Assembly: GCA_018398765.1 (NCBI GenBank)
Contig: JAHBMJ010002696.1
Location: forward strand, 1-64,000
Direction: 5' to 3'
Length of the DNA: 64,000 bases
DNA from: Chromera velia
Lineage: Eukaryota; Sar; Chromeraceae
In this document: piece by piece, positions 35,901 through 49,105 of the stretch
Layout: the number at the start of each line of letters is the position of its first letter
Position numbering within the stretch: the stretch's first letter is position 1
The notes under the pieces: model-generated
Seen by the model: the letters and a program-made list of their open reading frames with translations, nothing else
The model's database searches: none
What the model was told of the DNA's origin: nothing
Program-made: the position numbers and the translations under genes

Positions 35901-37604
35901 TTGCGTTCATGCGGATTCAAGATTCTGCACAGCTGTATGCTCATGGGATCTTGAACCGATGCGTCGTGCACCGTACATACACGCAAGTCTATTGTATTGC
36001 AATCAGTGTATGGGGGCACGAATGATATGCCAATTGTAGACCTCTGCATGTGTTTGTTTATGACTCTTTTCTGTTTGCAGGCAAGTGCACTTGAAGGCAA
36101 AAAGGGCCCGTGGGGTGTCGTTTGTTCAGCAGGATTTTCCTTCATCCCGTCTGACGGACACGCAGCTTCGGCAGGCTCTGGAAGACCTCGGCATGAAATC
36201 TCTGCCCTCCCAGGACCTCTCGCTGCTTCTGGAAGAGCAGATGGGGCGTGCAGGGGAGGGGGAGGGATACGTGGAAGAGAAGGGCAGGGGAAGAGTGCAG
36301 GGGGAGAAGAAGAGAAGCTCCAGGGATATCGTCGCAAGATCAGTGGAGCTTCTGGACCTCCAGGCGGCCCTCAATTCTGTCGCCCCAGTTCTTGTCAAGA
36401 AGCTCGCAAAAGATGGTGGGTGGGTGGGTTCCTCAGAAGATAATTGCCTTCGTCTCTCCTTTTGTTTTGCCCCGACTGACAAAGAAGAGGAGTCACTCTC
36501 TTGTTATCTTCTTCATACTATCTGGTCCCATGCACGATCGATCGATCGATGCTTGATTGACTGACGTCCTGCTGCCTGCAGCCCAGGAGTTGCTTGCCCA
36601 CCTCCGGAAACAGATCACAGAGGCCTACAGGGATGAGCCCCTCGTGGATCAGTTGGAGCTCCTCGGGCTGACTGCAGGCTGCACGAAGCCTCAGGACGCT
36701 GCGGACTTCCTGCCCCTTCTCACGGGAAGGTTCGGCCTCCAGGAGGACACCGCCAAGACGCTCTTCCTGCAGGCAGCCAAAGTCATCACGCCAGTCACCG
36801 TGCGAAAGGACGACGAATACGCAGAGCCGTACGTGACCAGGGGGGAGTTTGCCACTCTCCTCCAACACTCAGAAGGTCGGACAGACAGAGGAGAAAGCTA
36901 AACATACAGGTAGACAAGTAGGTGAGAACGGATACTCTGCAGCTCTGCAGCTCAGCACTCAGAAGATTGAGCAGAGACCTGCATTGGAAATTGGAAGACA
37001 GATGCATGAAGGCGCAAAAGACGATCACGGGCTTTTTGACTTTGTCGGAGTCCCACTCGAACACATGCCGAAACCAACGTAGTTTTCAGTCTCATTTTTT
37101 CTGGTTCGTCTGCAATGACTTTCAGCATGAGTGTGTCCTCACTTTGTAGGTGCTGATTCTTATTCATGTCGATGAAACACCTCACACGGACCTATTTTAT
37201 CTTCTCTTCTCTTTTCTTTTCTTTTCTGCATGCAGCCGTTGCCACGCTGAGAGAAGACGAGAAGGAGACCCTCCTGCGTCACCTGCACAAGCACAGAGAG
37301 GAAGTTGACCGGGAGACGCGAAAAGCTGCAATGCCCCTTGACACGCGGTAGGTGGGTGCATGGGTCTAGAAGAGAAAGGGCAGGCAAAGCAACAGACAGC
37401 CTCATGCATTCAGTGGGTACAAAAATGATAGCTGGCGCGAAAAAGTCCATAAACATTCCGTCAGACAACAGGTGACTACAAAAGCAGAAAAGAATCCCCG
37501 GCCCCTTCCCGAGAAATTTGTCGACAGTCTCTCTGTATATGAACGAGACTGAACGAGGGACATGCCTGCATCATATCCCGCCCCCCCTCTCTCTATCTCT
37601 ATCC

Positions 37605-37639
<35 letters not shown>

Positions 37640-40600
37640 TGTGCATGTATGAGCGTATGTCTGTGTGCAGGCTCACGTTCCGCGAATTTTCCGCTTTCGT
37701 GATCACCACCCTTCTTCTGCCGGAGAGTCTCCAGAGCTTGGTCCGCCCTCTCTTCTCGGCGGTTCTCAAAAGCGCAGACGGCAGGGTTTCTCCCGACGAG
37801 TTGTTTTCTTTTCTCAACAAGGACACGGTCTCTCTGGACCTCTTCGCTCTGGACCCCTCCACTAGGGAGAAAATGAAAACGGCGTCGCAACAAATCCTCG
37901 CACACTTCAAGTGAGTGGACTCTTTTCCATCGCAAAAGAAACATTCAGTGCAAAAGAGAGGGGTTCTCTTTTCAGTCGGCGCTCCTCGTTTGCTCTCCAC
38001 GTCTAAATTTGATCACCATGCAGCTTTCAAAAGAACAATAAGGCGCACAAAGGTCCATTCTCTTGTCACTCGCATTAATGTCTTTCGTATAGGCAGGTCA
38101 TCTGTCTGCTTCTCAGCAGATTTTTGCATCTGTATGTACACATCTCTTTGCATAAAAATCTTGCATAATGTATGCAGATCCATGGACGCCCTACTGAACG
38201 ACATCCACCTACAGGTCGACGCGGAAATCCCAAAGCAGAAACTTCTGCACGCACTCTACCGACTCCCCATGACCGTGTGTGATCCAGAACTCCTCCGTGG
38301 GGCCTTCCACTGGATTGTCGGGAGAACAGGGGGGTCTGTGGACCTGCGTGAGTTCACTGCGCTCTTGCACGCCCTCACTGACCACGAGTACGACATCGGA
38401 CTGCAGACTCGAGCTCCCAGGACTCCTCAAATGCAGAAGCGAAAAATGTCGCCGGAGGAGGGCGCTCTCTTACAGAACATCCGTGCCCATCTGTTGAATA
38501 AATATGGGAGTTTGAAAACGGCTTTCGCTTCTTTGGAGACCGGCACAATTGGGGGAGGGGGCAATGACCGCATGCTCGCGAGAGAGGAGTTTATCGGTAG
38601 GGTCACCTCCCTCGGCGTCTCGTATCAGAAAGCAGCGAGATGTTTCGATGTACTAGATCTTGACACAGACGGAAAGGCCACCATCAACGAGCTGCACGTC
38701 CTCCTCACCCTCACACCCGACATCCACATCGTGCAGCGTGCCCGCGCCCTGCTGCTCTTCGACAAGGGGGCTTTCCCAACTGTGAAGGACGCAGTAGATT
38801 CTGCTTTCTTTGAGGCGGCGCGAGACAACAGGCCCGCCGTGGATGCAGATGAGTTCGTGGAGTTGATGAAAGTTTTCCGCTTCACTCAGGAAGAGGCTCG
38901 AAGACTCTTCAGTGCTGCTGACACAGATCGGGACGGTGCTGTGACAGTCGAGGACATCGTGGCGGCCGTGCGGTGTCCCATCTCTCCTCGGTCGGCTGCG
39001 ACTGCAATTCAGCAGAGTCACTTAAACGGCCTGGAGGCCTCTGTTGATGTCCTGAGACACCGATGGGGGTCTGTTCAGAAAGCATTTGCTGCACTGGAAG
39101 AGGTCAATGGGACGGGAGTCAGAGGGTCGGCACACAGGGGTGAGGCCAGTGGGGCTGCAGGGGGGGATTTGTTCAAGCCCGCTATCTGGCTATTGGACGA
39201 ACGCGGCTTTTCCAGGTATGCGGCAGGACTGGAGATGAAGCGAAGTGAACTTCGTACCCTGTTCGCCTCCCTGGACGTCTTCTCTGACGGCATGGTCAAT
39301 GCAGAGGAGGCCGAGTCCCTCCTGCAGGGCGTGGAGAGTCAGGAGATGGAAGCCCTCGTGAGGGAGTGTGAGTTGGAGGGAACACGAATCGGATTCGGCA
39401 GCGGGCTTCCTCCCGGGACCTTCCCTGTCGCTGTGGGAAGGGAGTCACCGGACGGCAGGCGTCGTTTTCATCAGAGAGTAAATTCCTTCGATGCAAGAGT
39501 TGTGCTCTCTCTGTTCCATAAAATCGTTTCGAAGCACTTCCCCTCAGTCGAAATTGCCTTGAGTGCTCTAGGCGTGCCGTTTGATCAACGCCTCTCCCGT
39601 CCAGAATTCATCGCGGCGCTCAAAACTTCGGTCGTGGGGACGGACCCAGAGTTCCCTTTCTGGCGGCAGGAAGAGTTGTTCAACGCACTCGATCGAAACC
39701 AACAAGGCTGGGTGAAGCTGCAGGAACTGGCAGTGGCTTTGAGGGACGAGGGCGGGAATGCAGCGGCACTCGCTGCCTTCCCTCAAGGCTACGGTCTGGT
39801 GAGGGACGGCCGTCCTCTGACTATCTGGAGTCTCGTTGACTGGCTCCGAGTCCGCATGAGAGAACGGTATGGCTCTGTGGCCACAGCGTTTGCCTGCATA
39901 GACACCCACAACGTCGGGCAAGTGACAATGCCCCAGTTCCGCCAGGCAGTGGAGGCTCTCGGGTTGATGGACGATGAGTCGGACGGTCTTGCTACGAGAA
40001 TCGCAGCCGTGCAGGTGCACGCCTCGAGACGGATGCACATTCCTGGAGCGTTTGTGCCGAATCTGTCCGACCAAATCTTCGAGGCGATGGATACACGGGG
40101 CGTTGGGCTGCTGACTGCAGAAGAGATGCAGGCTGCGATGCTAGTTGATCTCTACTCTCTCGAGCTCACAGGCTTCATCAGATCGGAATTCATCCAAACA
40201 CACGGAACTGTCCAGAGGGCATGTGACCATATGGCTCCATATTATTGGGTTGCACCCCATCGCAAAGTGACCTGTGGCGAATTCCAGAAGGAGATTCTCC
40301 GGGTACTTCCGACGAGAGACGGAAAGGCCGGAAGCAAGGAGCACGACTCTCGGTTCTTCGCTTTGATGGGTCACGTCGCATCGTTCCTCTCGGCCGTAGA
40401 TAGGGACAGAGACGGGTCGGCCGACTGACTACACGAAGGCATTACTGTCTTCTCCTCTTCTCGTGTGGATTGCACGTGCTTTCTGTCTTTATTTCTTTCC
40501 TCTGCATTTTTAGATGCTATGCGTTGTTTGTGCTGTGCTGAGGAGCTCACCTCAACTTTGTCTTTCTTTTCTTTCAGCTCTACTCCAATTTGTCTTCAGG

Positions 40601-40906
40601 CCAGTATTCAGAAAAACTCTTGCAACCCCTTTTCATTTTATCCAGGCGATTGTCCCCCTCCTCCCTTCCCCTGGTCAATCCTCATGGTGCGCCAAGGATG
40701 CTTTGCTGTAAATTGGTGTATGGACGCAAAATCAATCTCTGCCTGCCTGCCTGCAGATACATAACCCCCCACGAATTCCGGTGGGCCCTCTACCAGTACG
40801 CCGTGGAGACGCGGGAGTACGAGGAGGGATTCCTCTCCAACGTCGAGAACCTCGCATTCGAGCTGCGGACACGGTGCGTCAGCAGAGGAGATTCATTCTC
40901 TTTGCA

Positions 40907-40940
<34 letters not shown>

Positions 40941-43900
40941 CGTGTGTGTCAGGATGGGAATCGACGTTTTTCCCGGTTTTCTTACTTGTATTTCTCCTTA
41001 TTCCTCGGCCCATGCATGTGACTGCAGGTACAACTCCCTCCGAGATGCCATATGGACTGTCGATCACATCTACGTGGAGTCTCCCGCCCCCAACGCGACA
41101 CTGGGCCCCTCCAGACAGGGCAGCCCGAAGAAAGCACGCGTGCTCACGCCAGACGAAGTTCGGCGGAGGGCCAAAAAGATCGAGGAAGGCGATCATTCTC
41201 GCAGCAGCAGCGATGAGGGAGAAGGGAAGACGCGTAACAAAAAGAAGGGGGGTGCAAATTCAAGGAGAGAGGTGGGAAGAGGTGATCTGGGGATTCTGGA
41301 AATCACAGTCAACCCAGAGACCCTACTGTCTCCTGATGAATTTACTGCAGCACTGGCTGCATTGCATATGCCTCCAGGACTTACGCGCTACATCTTTCGG
41401 AACATGGACACGAACCATGAGGGCAAAGTGTCTCTATCGGAGCTCCGCTCAGTGTTGCAGAGAGCAGCAGCTGGTCCCAGAACACCGGCAGATCCTCTCG
41501 ACATACCGGAACTCCTAGATGTCCTCAAGCAGACAGAAGACGCAGCAGCGAAGTCTGCAGGGGACATCGGAGGGCCAGCAAGCGCTTCCTCAAAATTGGA
41601 CCCTCAAGGTCATTCCTGCCTTCCTCCCTTCCTTCCTTCCTTCCTTCCTTCCCTCCCTCAAACAGCGCTTTCATTCTGAGGCTCATGGCATGACAGGCTG
41701 CACACACGGACAAGTTTCAGCCTCTCCCTTCTGGAATGTTGTTGTTGAAGTCTTTCTGTTGCATTTGTGGAGATACTGTTGCTCCCCCCCCCCTTCTTCC
41801 TTGCGCCCAGTCCCGAAGTGCCTCAGAAATTTTGATTGAGTTCCTTCACTCTGCGTTGTCTAACTGCATGGATGGATGCAGCTCTGATGATCGAGCTTCG
41901 TGAGTTCATCTTGAGCAAGTACGAGAACATCGCGGCCTGTTTTGTGGACCTCGATATGGATTCCGATAGGTCCCTCTCCTTCATGGAATTTGACGCGGCA
42001 CTGAGGCGACTGGGGCTTCCGGGTTCATACAGCCACCCGCTTTTTGCCCTTCTGGACAAGAGCAACGACGGTATCGTGACGATCTCTGAACTCTGGCAGG
42101 GCATCCGAAAAGCTTCAAAGGAAGCAGCACAAGCCCTTCAGAAACCAATTCTTTCCCGTCTCTCCCAATCGACGCTGGTTGTCATCCAGAAATTGATGAG
42201 TGAGTACGGGAGTGCAGACAAACTTTTCTCTCTTCTGGATCTCAACTCATCGGAGTCGATTTCCGAGGATGAGCTGCAAAGTGGAGCGAGACGATTATGG
42301 AAAGCGGCTGAGGTGGAAGACAGAAAAGGTGTGGTGGACATTCTCACCCCTGAGGTGATTTCAAGCGTCTTCCATGAGATTGACGTCAGCCAAGACGGGA
42401 GGATTGAGCGGAAAGAACTTCACGAGATCTTCGTAGAGGTGAACGCTTTTGTTGAACAGGAGAAGGAGAGGCAACGGCTTCTGGCAGAACACAAAGGATT
42501 TGGAGACCCTTCTGGCCGTCTCGCAGGTATGGCCCGTGCAGACAACGCAGCAATGTCGTTCACGTCCAAACTTGATGGGTGCTTGAAGCCGGCAGCGTGT
42601 AGCTGCGACTCTACTCCGCTCTTTGCATTGCGACGGCGCATTCTCATTCGCAACAGCGACATGCGAAAGCCGATGGAGATTTTACAGCAATTTGACGACA
42701 ACCAAGCTCTCCCACGCCGCGAGTTCCTCACACTCACGGGACGCCTCGGGGGCACCCACTCTCTTTCGTATGGCTGTTGTGAGGGGCCTGTTGTCTTTGT
42801 GCTTTTGGCCTTGCTTGCTCGGCTTGAGAAAGACTACCTGCAGAGTCACGGGGTCGGGGGGGCAGGCCAGGGGCAGGGACAAGCTGCGGTAGCCTCGACA
42901 TCCCCCGAACCAGCAGTGAAGGTTGGGGATCTCACGCGTTGCCTCTTGGCGACAGACTGTGAGTTGGTTTCTCAAATGACCGACAAGTTGCTTCTGAAAG
43001 GGAGCAGACAGATAGACTTCAGCCGTCTCTGGCAGATGAGCGGCCTGACCGCATCTGCCCAGGTCGACAGACGCGGGTGGATCGAAATTTGCGGAGCCGC
43101 CCGTCTCCCCACTGAATTGGTCCCAGTTGCCGACGGACTCTTTTCTCTCCTGCTGGTTGAGAGCGTCGTCCCTCTGATGAACATGAGAGATGGAGGCCGG
43201 CCTCCCCCTTCGCCCCCCGCTCGTATCTCTCTGGACATTCTCGAACGTGCTTTGAGTCTCTCCATGAGGGGTCAAGTCCTTTCCTTGTTATGGGACGTCA
43301 TCGACATAGGCGTCTTGCCCACATGGACCGACCAGCCAGGAGTGGACCCGATGGCGCTGAGGGACCAGTTCGCGCATCCAGGAGAACTCCATCAATTCAT
43401 GCAGAAACGAATGCGGCTTGGAAGCAACCCCCTGCGCATAATTTCTCTGTTCACTCTGTTGAGAGGCACACAGGCAAAACCTCCCGCAGAAGTGCAGGAA
43501 CAATTAGGAAAACAAAACCCGCCACTGTACGTGACAGGTCGCGATCTGGTGGACGCTTCCGATGCCTGTTTCAGGTCAGTCGACGGGAAAGACCAGACAG
43601 GTCTACTGCAAAAGAATGCTCACAGGACAGTCGAACTCTTATATATGAGAATACGGTGATTTCTCCAAATGCCGCCCTTCGCTGCATTTCTTGACTGAAT
43701 TGCTTTCCTTTGATTTCCAGTCATTTATCCGCCGATCTAAAATTACGCAAGCAAAGACGATGATGTCACTTTTTGGTGTTGCATGGTTTTGCAGATACGC
43801 AGCTGTCCTCGCCTTCCAAGTCTTCTTCGCCGACGGCTTCTTTGCGGACCAGCTGTACGTCGCCACGGCCGAGGACCTCTTTCGTTCGTTGCCCTCTGCA

Positions 43901-44244
43901 TCTGCCGGGGCCCTTCTGAACGCAACGGGCCCGAGTCTGAATGCGCCTTCGCTTGCGTCATTGAGGAGATCCCTTCTCGGGTGCGCCTCCTCTCGGCTGG
44001 GACAGGCAGCTGCCAACCTGTGCAACCCCATGTACATAGCACAGCAACAAGAGGGGGGCAACAGCGATGGGTCTGTCGTCGTGGCGACAGCCGACAACTG
44101 TGTGCATAGGTCCGTCAGGCAGCTCCATCGATCGATCGATCAGGAAGGACGGTCTGTCTGTATTTCACACCTTCGTTCCTTTCTTTCTGTTTTCTGACCT
44201 TTCTGGAAATGATGGGTCGCAGCGAAAGGGTTTTCATCACTCTC

Positions 44245-44284
<40 letters not shown>

Positions 44285-47200
44285 GCTTGTAGAGGCTGTC
44301 AGAGAGCTGGCGTTGAAGCAACAGACAGCCGCGGGTCCTTCTGATGCTCTGTCTGGCGCTGCTTTCGGAGACAGCACCGTCCGTTTGCTGTCCGACAACG
44401 ATTTTTCTCGGGATGAGCAACCTGTGGATTGGCTGTCTGTCCGTGACGCCCTTTCTTTCTGTGGCCAGCTGACGGGAAGAGACGTCGCTCTGGCACGCTC
44501 TCTGATTCGAAACGCTCACGTCGACGTGGGAGAGCTCAACAGCAAAAACCTCCATGAAGCCTTGGCGGAATCAGCGGCCATCGGGGGGGGGGAGTCACAG
44601 CCGTGGGCGGTGGTACAGCGGTCAGTCAGTCGGTCACAAGGTTGTTGAAACGTAATTGAATTGAGCACTCGCCTCCCTATTTAAAAAAATGAAAATCCTG
44701 ACATTCGTGTCTCCACCTGACATCCCACACAGAATTGTACTGACCCGAATTGGGTTGGATTGGATGACTTTCCACTTTTGCCAAAGAGATCGATGCCGGA
44801 CTTCCCCAAGAAAGTCAATTCCTCTGCATGAGAACCTCCATGTGCGCATGCATCGATCGATACATGTATGCATGCTGATGTATGCACCAGCGTGCAAGTA
44901 ATTATGTTGCTTCGATCCGTGCCTGTGCAGCTCCCACCTCGGCGCAGCGCTTGCTCGTCTGCATTTTGAGATGGACGCGGGTGAGGTCGCGCTCCTCGCC
45001 CGTTACCTAGACGCATCGAACACAGGGTCGATCCACTTAGAGAGCCTTCGGGGCATTCTCGAACACGTGCACGGACCCGTCCGAGACCTTGAGGTGCCTG
45101 CTGCCAACCGCACTCTGGCAGAGGCCACAATGGCGATGTCCCTGCAGGGGGGAGCCGCCCTCGACGCACAAGCGCAGGCGGGAATATCCGAGGCTCAACT
45201 CCTCGGAGACTCCCTCCATGCGAACGCGAGGACAGGGGAACTTCCGGGACATGCCACTGCAGGGTTGAATGCCCTCCGTGACCTCTGTCGCATGGTTCGG
45301 CTCCGTTGTCCCTCTTTGCAGTCTGCGCTTCTCCGTTTCGTTTTCTCTGCCAACCCCCAGCTGAAAGGTGCGGTTTCGAACGTCAAATTCGAAGACCTCA
45401 AGTCCGCACTTCCCGAAGGCATCAGACTCGACGCCTTCAAACGTGCCCTCGTCGAGCTGAGGGTCCTTCCACCAGCACGGAACGCGGCAGCAAAGGCGGC
45501 ACTAGGCGGTGTGGACGGAACGGAGGCAGACGGACCCATATCGCGACTTGTCGCCCGTGCCATCGGATTTCTTCTTGGCGTCGGCCCGGCAGAGGCGCAG
45601 GCGTCAGTTGGAGTCAGAGGCTCCCCCATCAGCCCCTCAGGGGGAAGCAGGCGGGCACTGAACTTCAGCGTTTTTGCGGACTGCCTGAACGAAACGTACA
45701 GCGACACTCTCGCGCCTCTCCGTCCCCTTGCAGAGAAACTTTTCGACCAGTCTCTTCCGTTCAAAAAAGTCGTCGCGTCCATCGACAAACACGCCTTTAT
45801 CAAGACAGTCCGTGTTCCCTTGGAGCAACAGACCTCCACACAAGCACAGACAGATGGTCACCCCATGATGGGTGGCTGGTCTGTGCTTGAGGTCCGCGCC
45901 TTGTCTCCGGAGGGCCTGCAGCTCTTATTGCAGGACGTAAATATGCAAATGGACGTCAGCATCTGTGACGGACTGATCTCCTCGCTCAGAAGCATGAGCG
46001 GGCACGTGGAAACGGAGCCAGCGCCACAGCAGGAGGGCGCACCTGCAAGGTCGTGGATCTCGGTGGAAGATTTCATGGCCGAGCTTCGGCATCTGGTCGC
46101 ACAGGTTCCACTGCAGCGTCAGATGAGTGACGCGATCCAGCGGCTGTTCAAGGCACTGGACAGAAGCGAGAACGGGGCAATCGAAGCGGAAGAGCTGAAG
46201 AGAGGGCTCATGGCTTTTGGTAGGTCGTCTGCATCTTCTCGTCTCCACCTGCTGCTCTGCTTGGTATCGATCTGTCTGGTTCCCTTGTGTATCATTCTGT
46301 TTTATTTATGTCGTCGGCATTGATTTCTGTACACATTATGAATCTCTCCCTCTGTTCTGACTGACGCATGCAGGCCAGAGCGTACCGGACGAGGAGATTG
46401 TGCGCATCCACGCGCAGGCCGACTCGAACGGAGACGCCAGAATCGATGCTGCGGAGTTCCAAGCTCTCATGGCACCAGCCGTCCAGACAGCCATGCAGCA
46501 GGACGACGCGTTCTTCTCCCGTCTCCGAAACTCCTTCAGGCGAGGCGATCGAAACAAGGACGGGAAATTGACCGAGCAGGAGGCGGCAGACGCCCTCGCA
46601 GACCTGATGGGAAAGCCGATGGCCAAGGAAGAGGTCTCGGCGCTCTTCAGGGCGGCAGACAGGGATGGAAATGGGACGGTGGACGCCGACGAATTTTGCA
46701 CTTTCCTCTCTTTGTCAGGCATCGAGGGGGACATTCTGGTTCGACACCAAGGGTCGGGCGCTTCCCACGGGGGGCAGCAGAGGGGTCCGGCAAGGAGGGG
46801 GATGCAAGGGGGATCGGAAGTCTCCCAGCTGTGTGAAATTGCCAGGCAGAAGATTCGATATTCCCGGGCCCTCTCCGCAGACGCCCTCATCCCTGTCATC
46901 CTCGGCATTCCTTCCGGATTCCGAAGGTTGGAGCACGTCAATCCGTTGCTGTCAACGGCCGCAATGGACGCGGAGGGCTTCGCGGGTCTTGGCTTCGACC
47001 CCTCTGGCCTTCTGGTGGGTGATAAGGGGCTGCAGCGATCAGTGGCGACCCCAGGCCTCCAGATGGAGCTGGCGAGGGCCGCCTGGGCTTCGATGGGCCC
47101 GAATTCGCGGGATGCGGACGCTGGTGGGGGGTGCTGTGGTTGCAGGAAGGGGGGGAAGAGGGACGTTGACGAGCCCCTCGCAGTGAGCCGTGGGAGTGTC

Positions 47201-49067
47201 GGGGGCGCGTCCAAGGCCAGCTGCCTGGTTGCACGCGTGTCGGTTGCAGCGTGCGTGCCGAAATGTGAAAGCGGAGTTGAGGGTCAACAGCTCCGCGTGA
47301 GCTTGTGGAACAGACGGGAGAGGAAATACATGGTCAGTCAGATTGAGAATGACAGTCAGTGTATCTGTGTAGTAGTCCTCGAGAATCGTCTTTTTTTCTT
47401 CTCTTCTCTGACGAGTCAGACAGGAAACCTTGAAGCCTGCGCATCATTCGTGTTTTTTTCGTCTCATTTTTGTGTCCGCTGCTACAATTTCCGCATATGG
47501 TCTTCTTGTCTGTGGTCTCTGCAGGGCAACTCATGCTGCTTCTTAGCGTCAAAGTATGCGCAGCCTGTCGCACATGTCGCACCCGACGGCAGCGGGGTTA
47601 CCGGGGGAGTCTCCGGACTGGACGCTGAGTATTGGACGTTCACTGCTGGGAGTGCAGAGTCGCTGTTCAAGGCAGAGGCCGCAGCAGGGACTGCAGACCC
47701 TGACGTTGACATCTGCTTTGAGCTGGCGCTCCTGCTCAGACCCCCGGGCGCGGGGCCCTCAGTGCCGCCACTTCTAGTCTCTGCTGGGCATGCGCTGCTT
47801 CCCTTGCAGACTGCTTTGGAGTCTGCGAGGCGCGCATGGGAGACGGGGGCAGGGGGCAAGGGTCTCTTGGCCAAAGGAGGAAAGGGGAGGCGGGGCTCAA
47901 AGGGGGTTCTCCTCGAAATGCAAGCGGGGACACCGATGTCCCCGACGGTCTATGACGCAGCGTGGCGCTCTCTGGCCACTGCTTCCGGCCTGCCCAACAC
48001 GATTGTGTCGGAACTCTCTGCGCTATTTGCGCCGCCACCGGAGACGAAGGAGGACATCAGGGCAGCCAAACGGAGAGAGCAAGAAGCTGCAAAAGCAGCG
48101 AAGAGAGAACAGTCACTAGCCAGGCAAAAAGCAAGACAGGAAGCAAGGGCAGCGAAGGCAAAAGCAAGAGCGAAAGCGAAGGCTGCCAGGAGAAATCAGC
48201 CAGGGGAGGGGGAGAGGGGGGAAGTTCCTGCAGAAACGGACGGAGAGGGAGAGGGGGGCCCGGAGGAATCGGTGGCGGCGCCCGTGGGAGGAGCGGCTGC
48301 TTCCAGAGGTCTCTCCCTTGGCCCTCTTCCTCCTGCTCTGGCGACACCTCGCGGTCCTCGTCTCTTTGTTGAGACTGCCATTCTTGCCTCTTTGCCAGCT
48401 GCAGTGGCAGCACAGACAGGCGCTCTGCCTCCTTTCATTTCCGTTCCTCTATCCGTGTTAGAGGCCCTTCACGTTTTCAGGGCAGAGCTTGCAGAAGAGA
48501 TCCGCCTGCTTCAGTCTCGTTCCATGACTGCCGAGACAGATGTCGAAACAACAGCCGGGACCTCCCGTCGGGAAGAGGAGGAGCGCAGGCGGAGAGAAGA
48601 AAAGGAAAGAAAGGCGAAGGCAAAAGCTGAGGCAAAGGCAAAAGCCAAGGCAAAAGCGAAAACAAAGCCCCGAGGCGGCCTTTTTGGAAGGAAGAAAAAT
48701 CAGAACGGGGCCGGTGTAGAGGGAGCAGAACGAGAACAGAACGGTGACGCCACTGAGAGAGAAGAAGACAATGATGGCAACATGACAGAGGCAGCAGTGA
48801 CAGACGGAGAGGGAATGGCCCAATCTCAAAGGGTCACAAGCCAGACGCAGCACCCCACAGGGAACGCCACTGCATTTGCGCCACCATCGGGGGCCCTCTC
48901 ACTTCAGAGGAGTTGGGATCGGGCTTTTGCCTCCCCTCCCTGTGTGAACATCTGTCTCGTCACATTCCCTCGCATTATTCGCTCGCCTGCACTCTTACAG
49001 GTACCTACGTGTGTACAGTTAATGGGATGTGTGCATGCGTCTGTTCATCAAAGATTTCTTTCTTTCC

Positions 49068-49105
<38 letters not shown>

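Larger units (their letters stand above)
38178..47332 (+). other. EF-hand gene, exons 33-40: long fused EF-hand exons
   Basis: Exons 38178-40415, 40757-40873, 41028-41608, 41882-43574, 43795-44109, 44285-44620, 44931-46219, 46374-47332. Good loops include DLDTDGKATINE, DTDRDGAVTVED, DKSNDGIVTISE, DVSQDGRIERKE and DRDRDGYITPHE (split by the 40415/40757 intron). Near the end come DRSENGAIEAEE, DSNGDARIDAAE, DRNKDGKLTEQE and DRDGNGTVDADE. The motif (Y/W)GS...AF recurs (KYGSLKTAF, RWGSVQKAF, RYGSVATAF), so this part derives from the same module as the exon array. Several phase 2 introns split an Arg codon. Confidence 0.8.
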
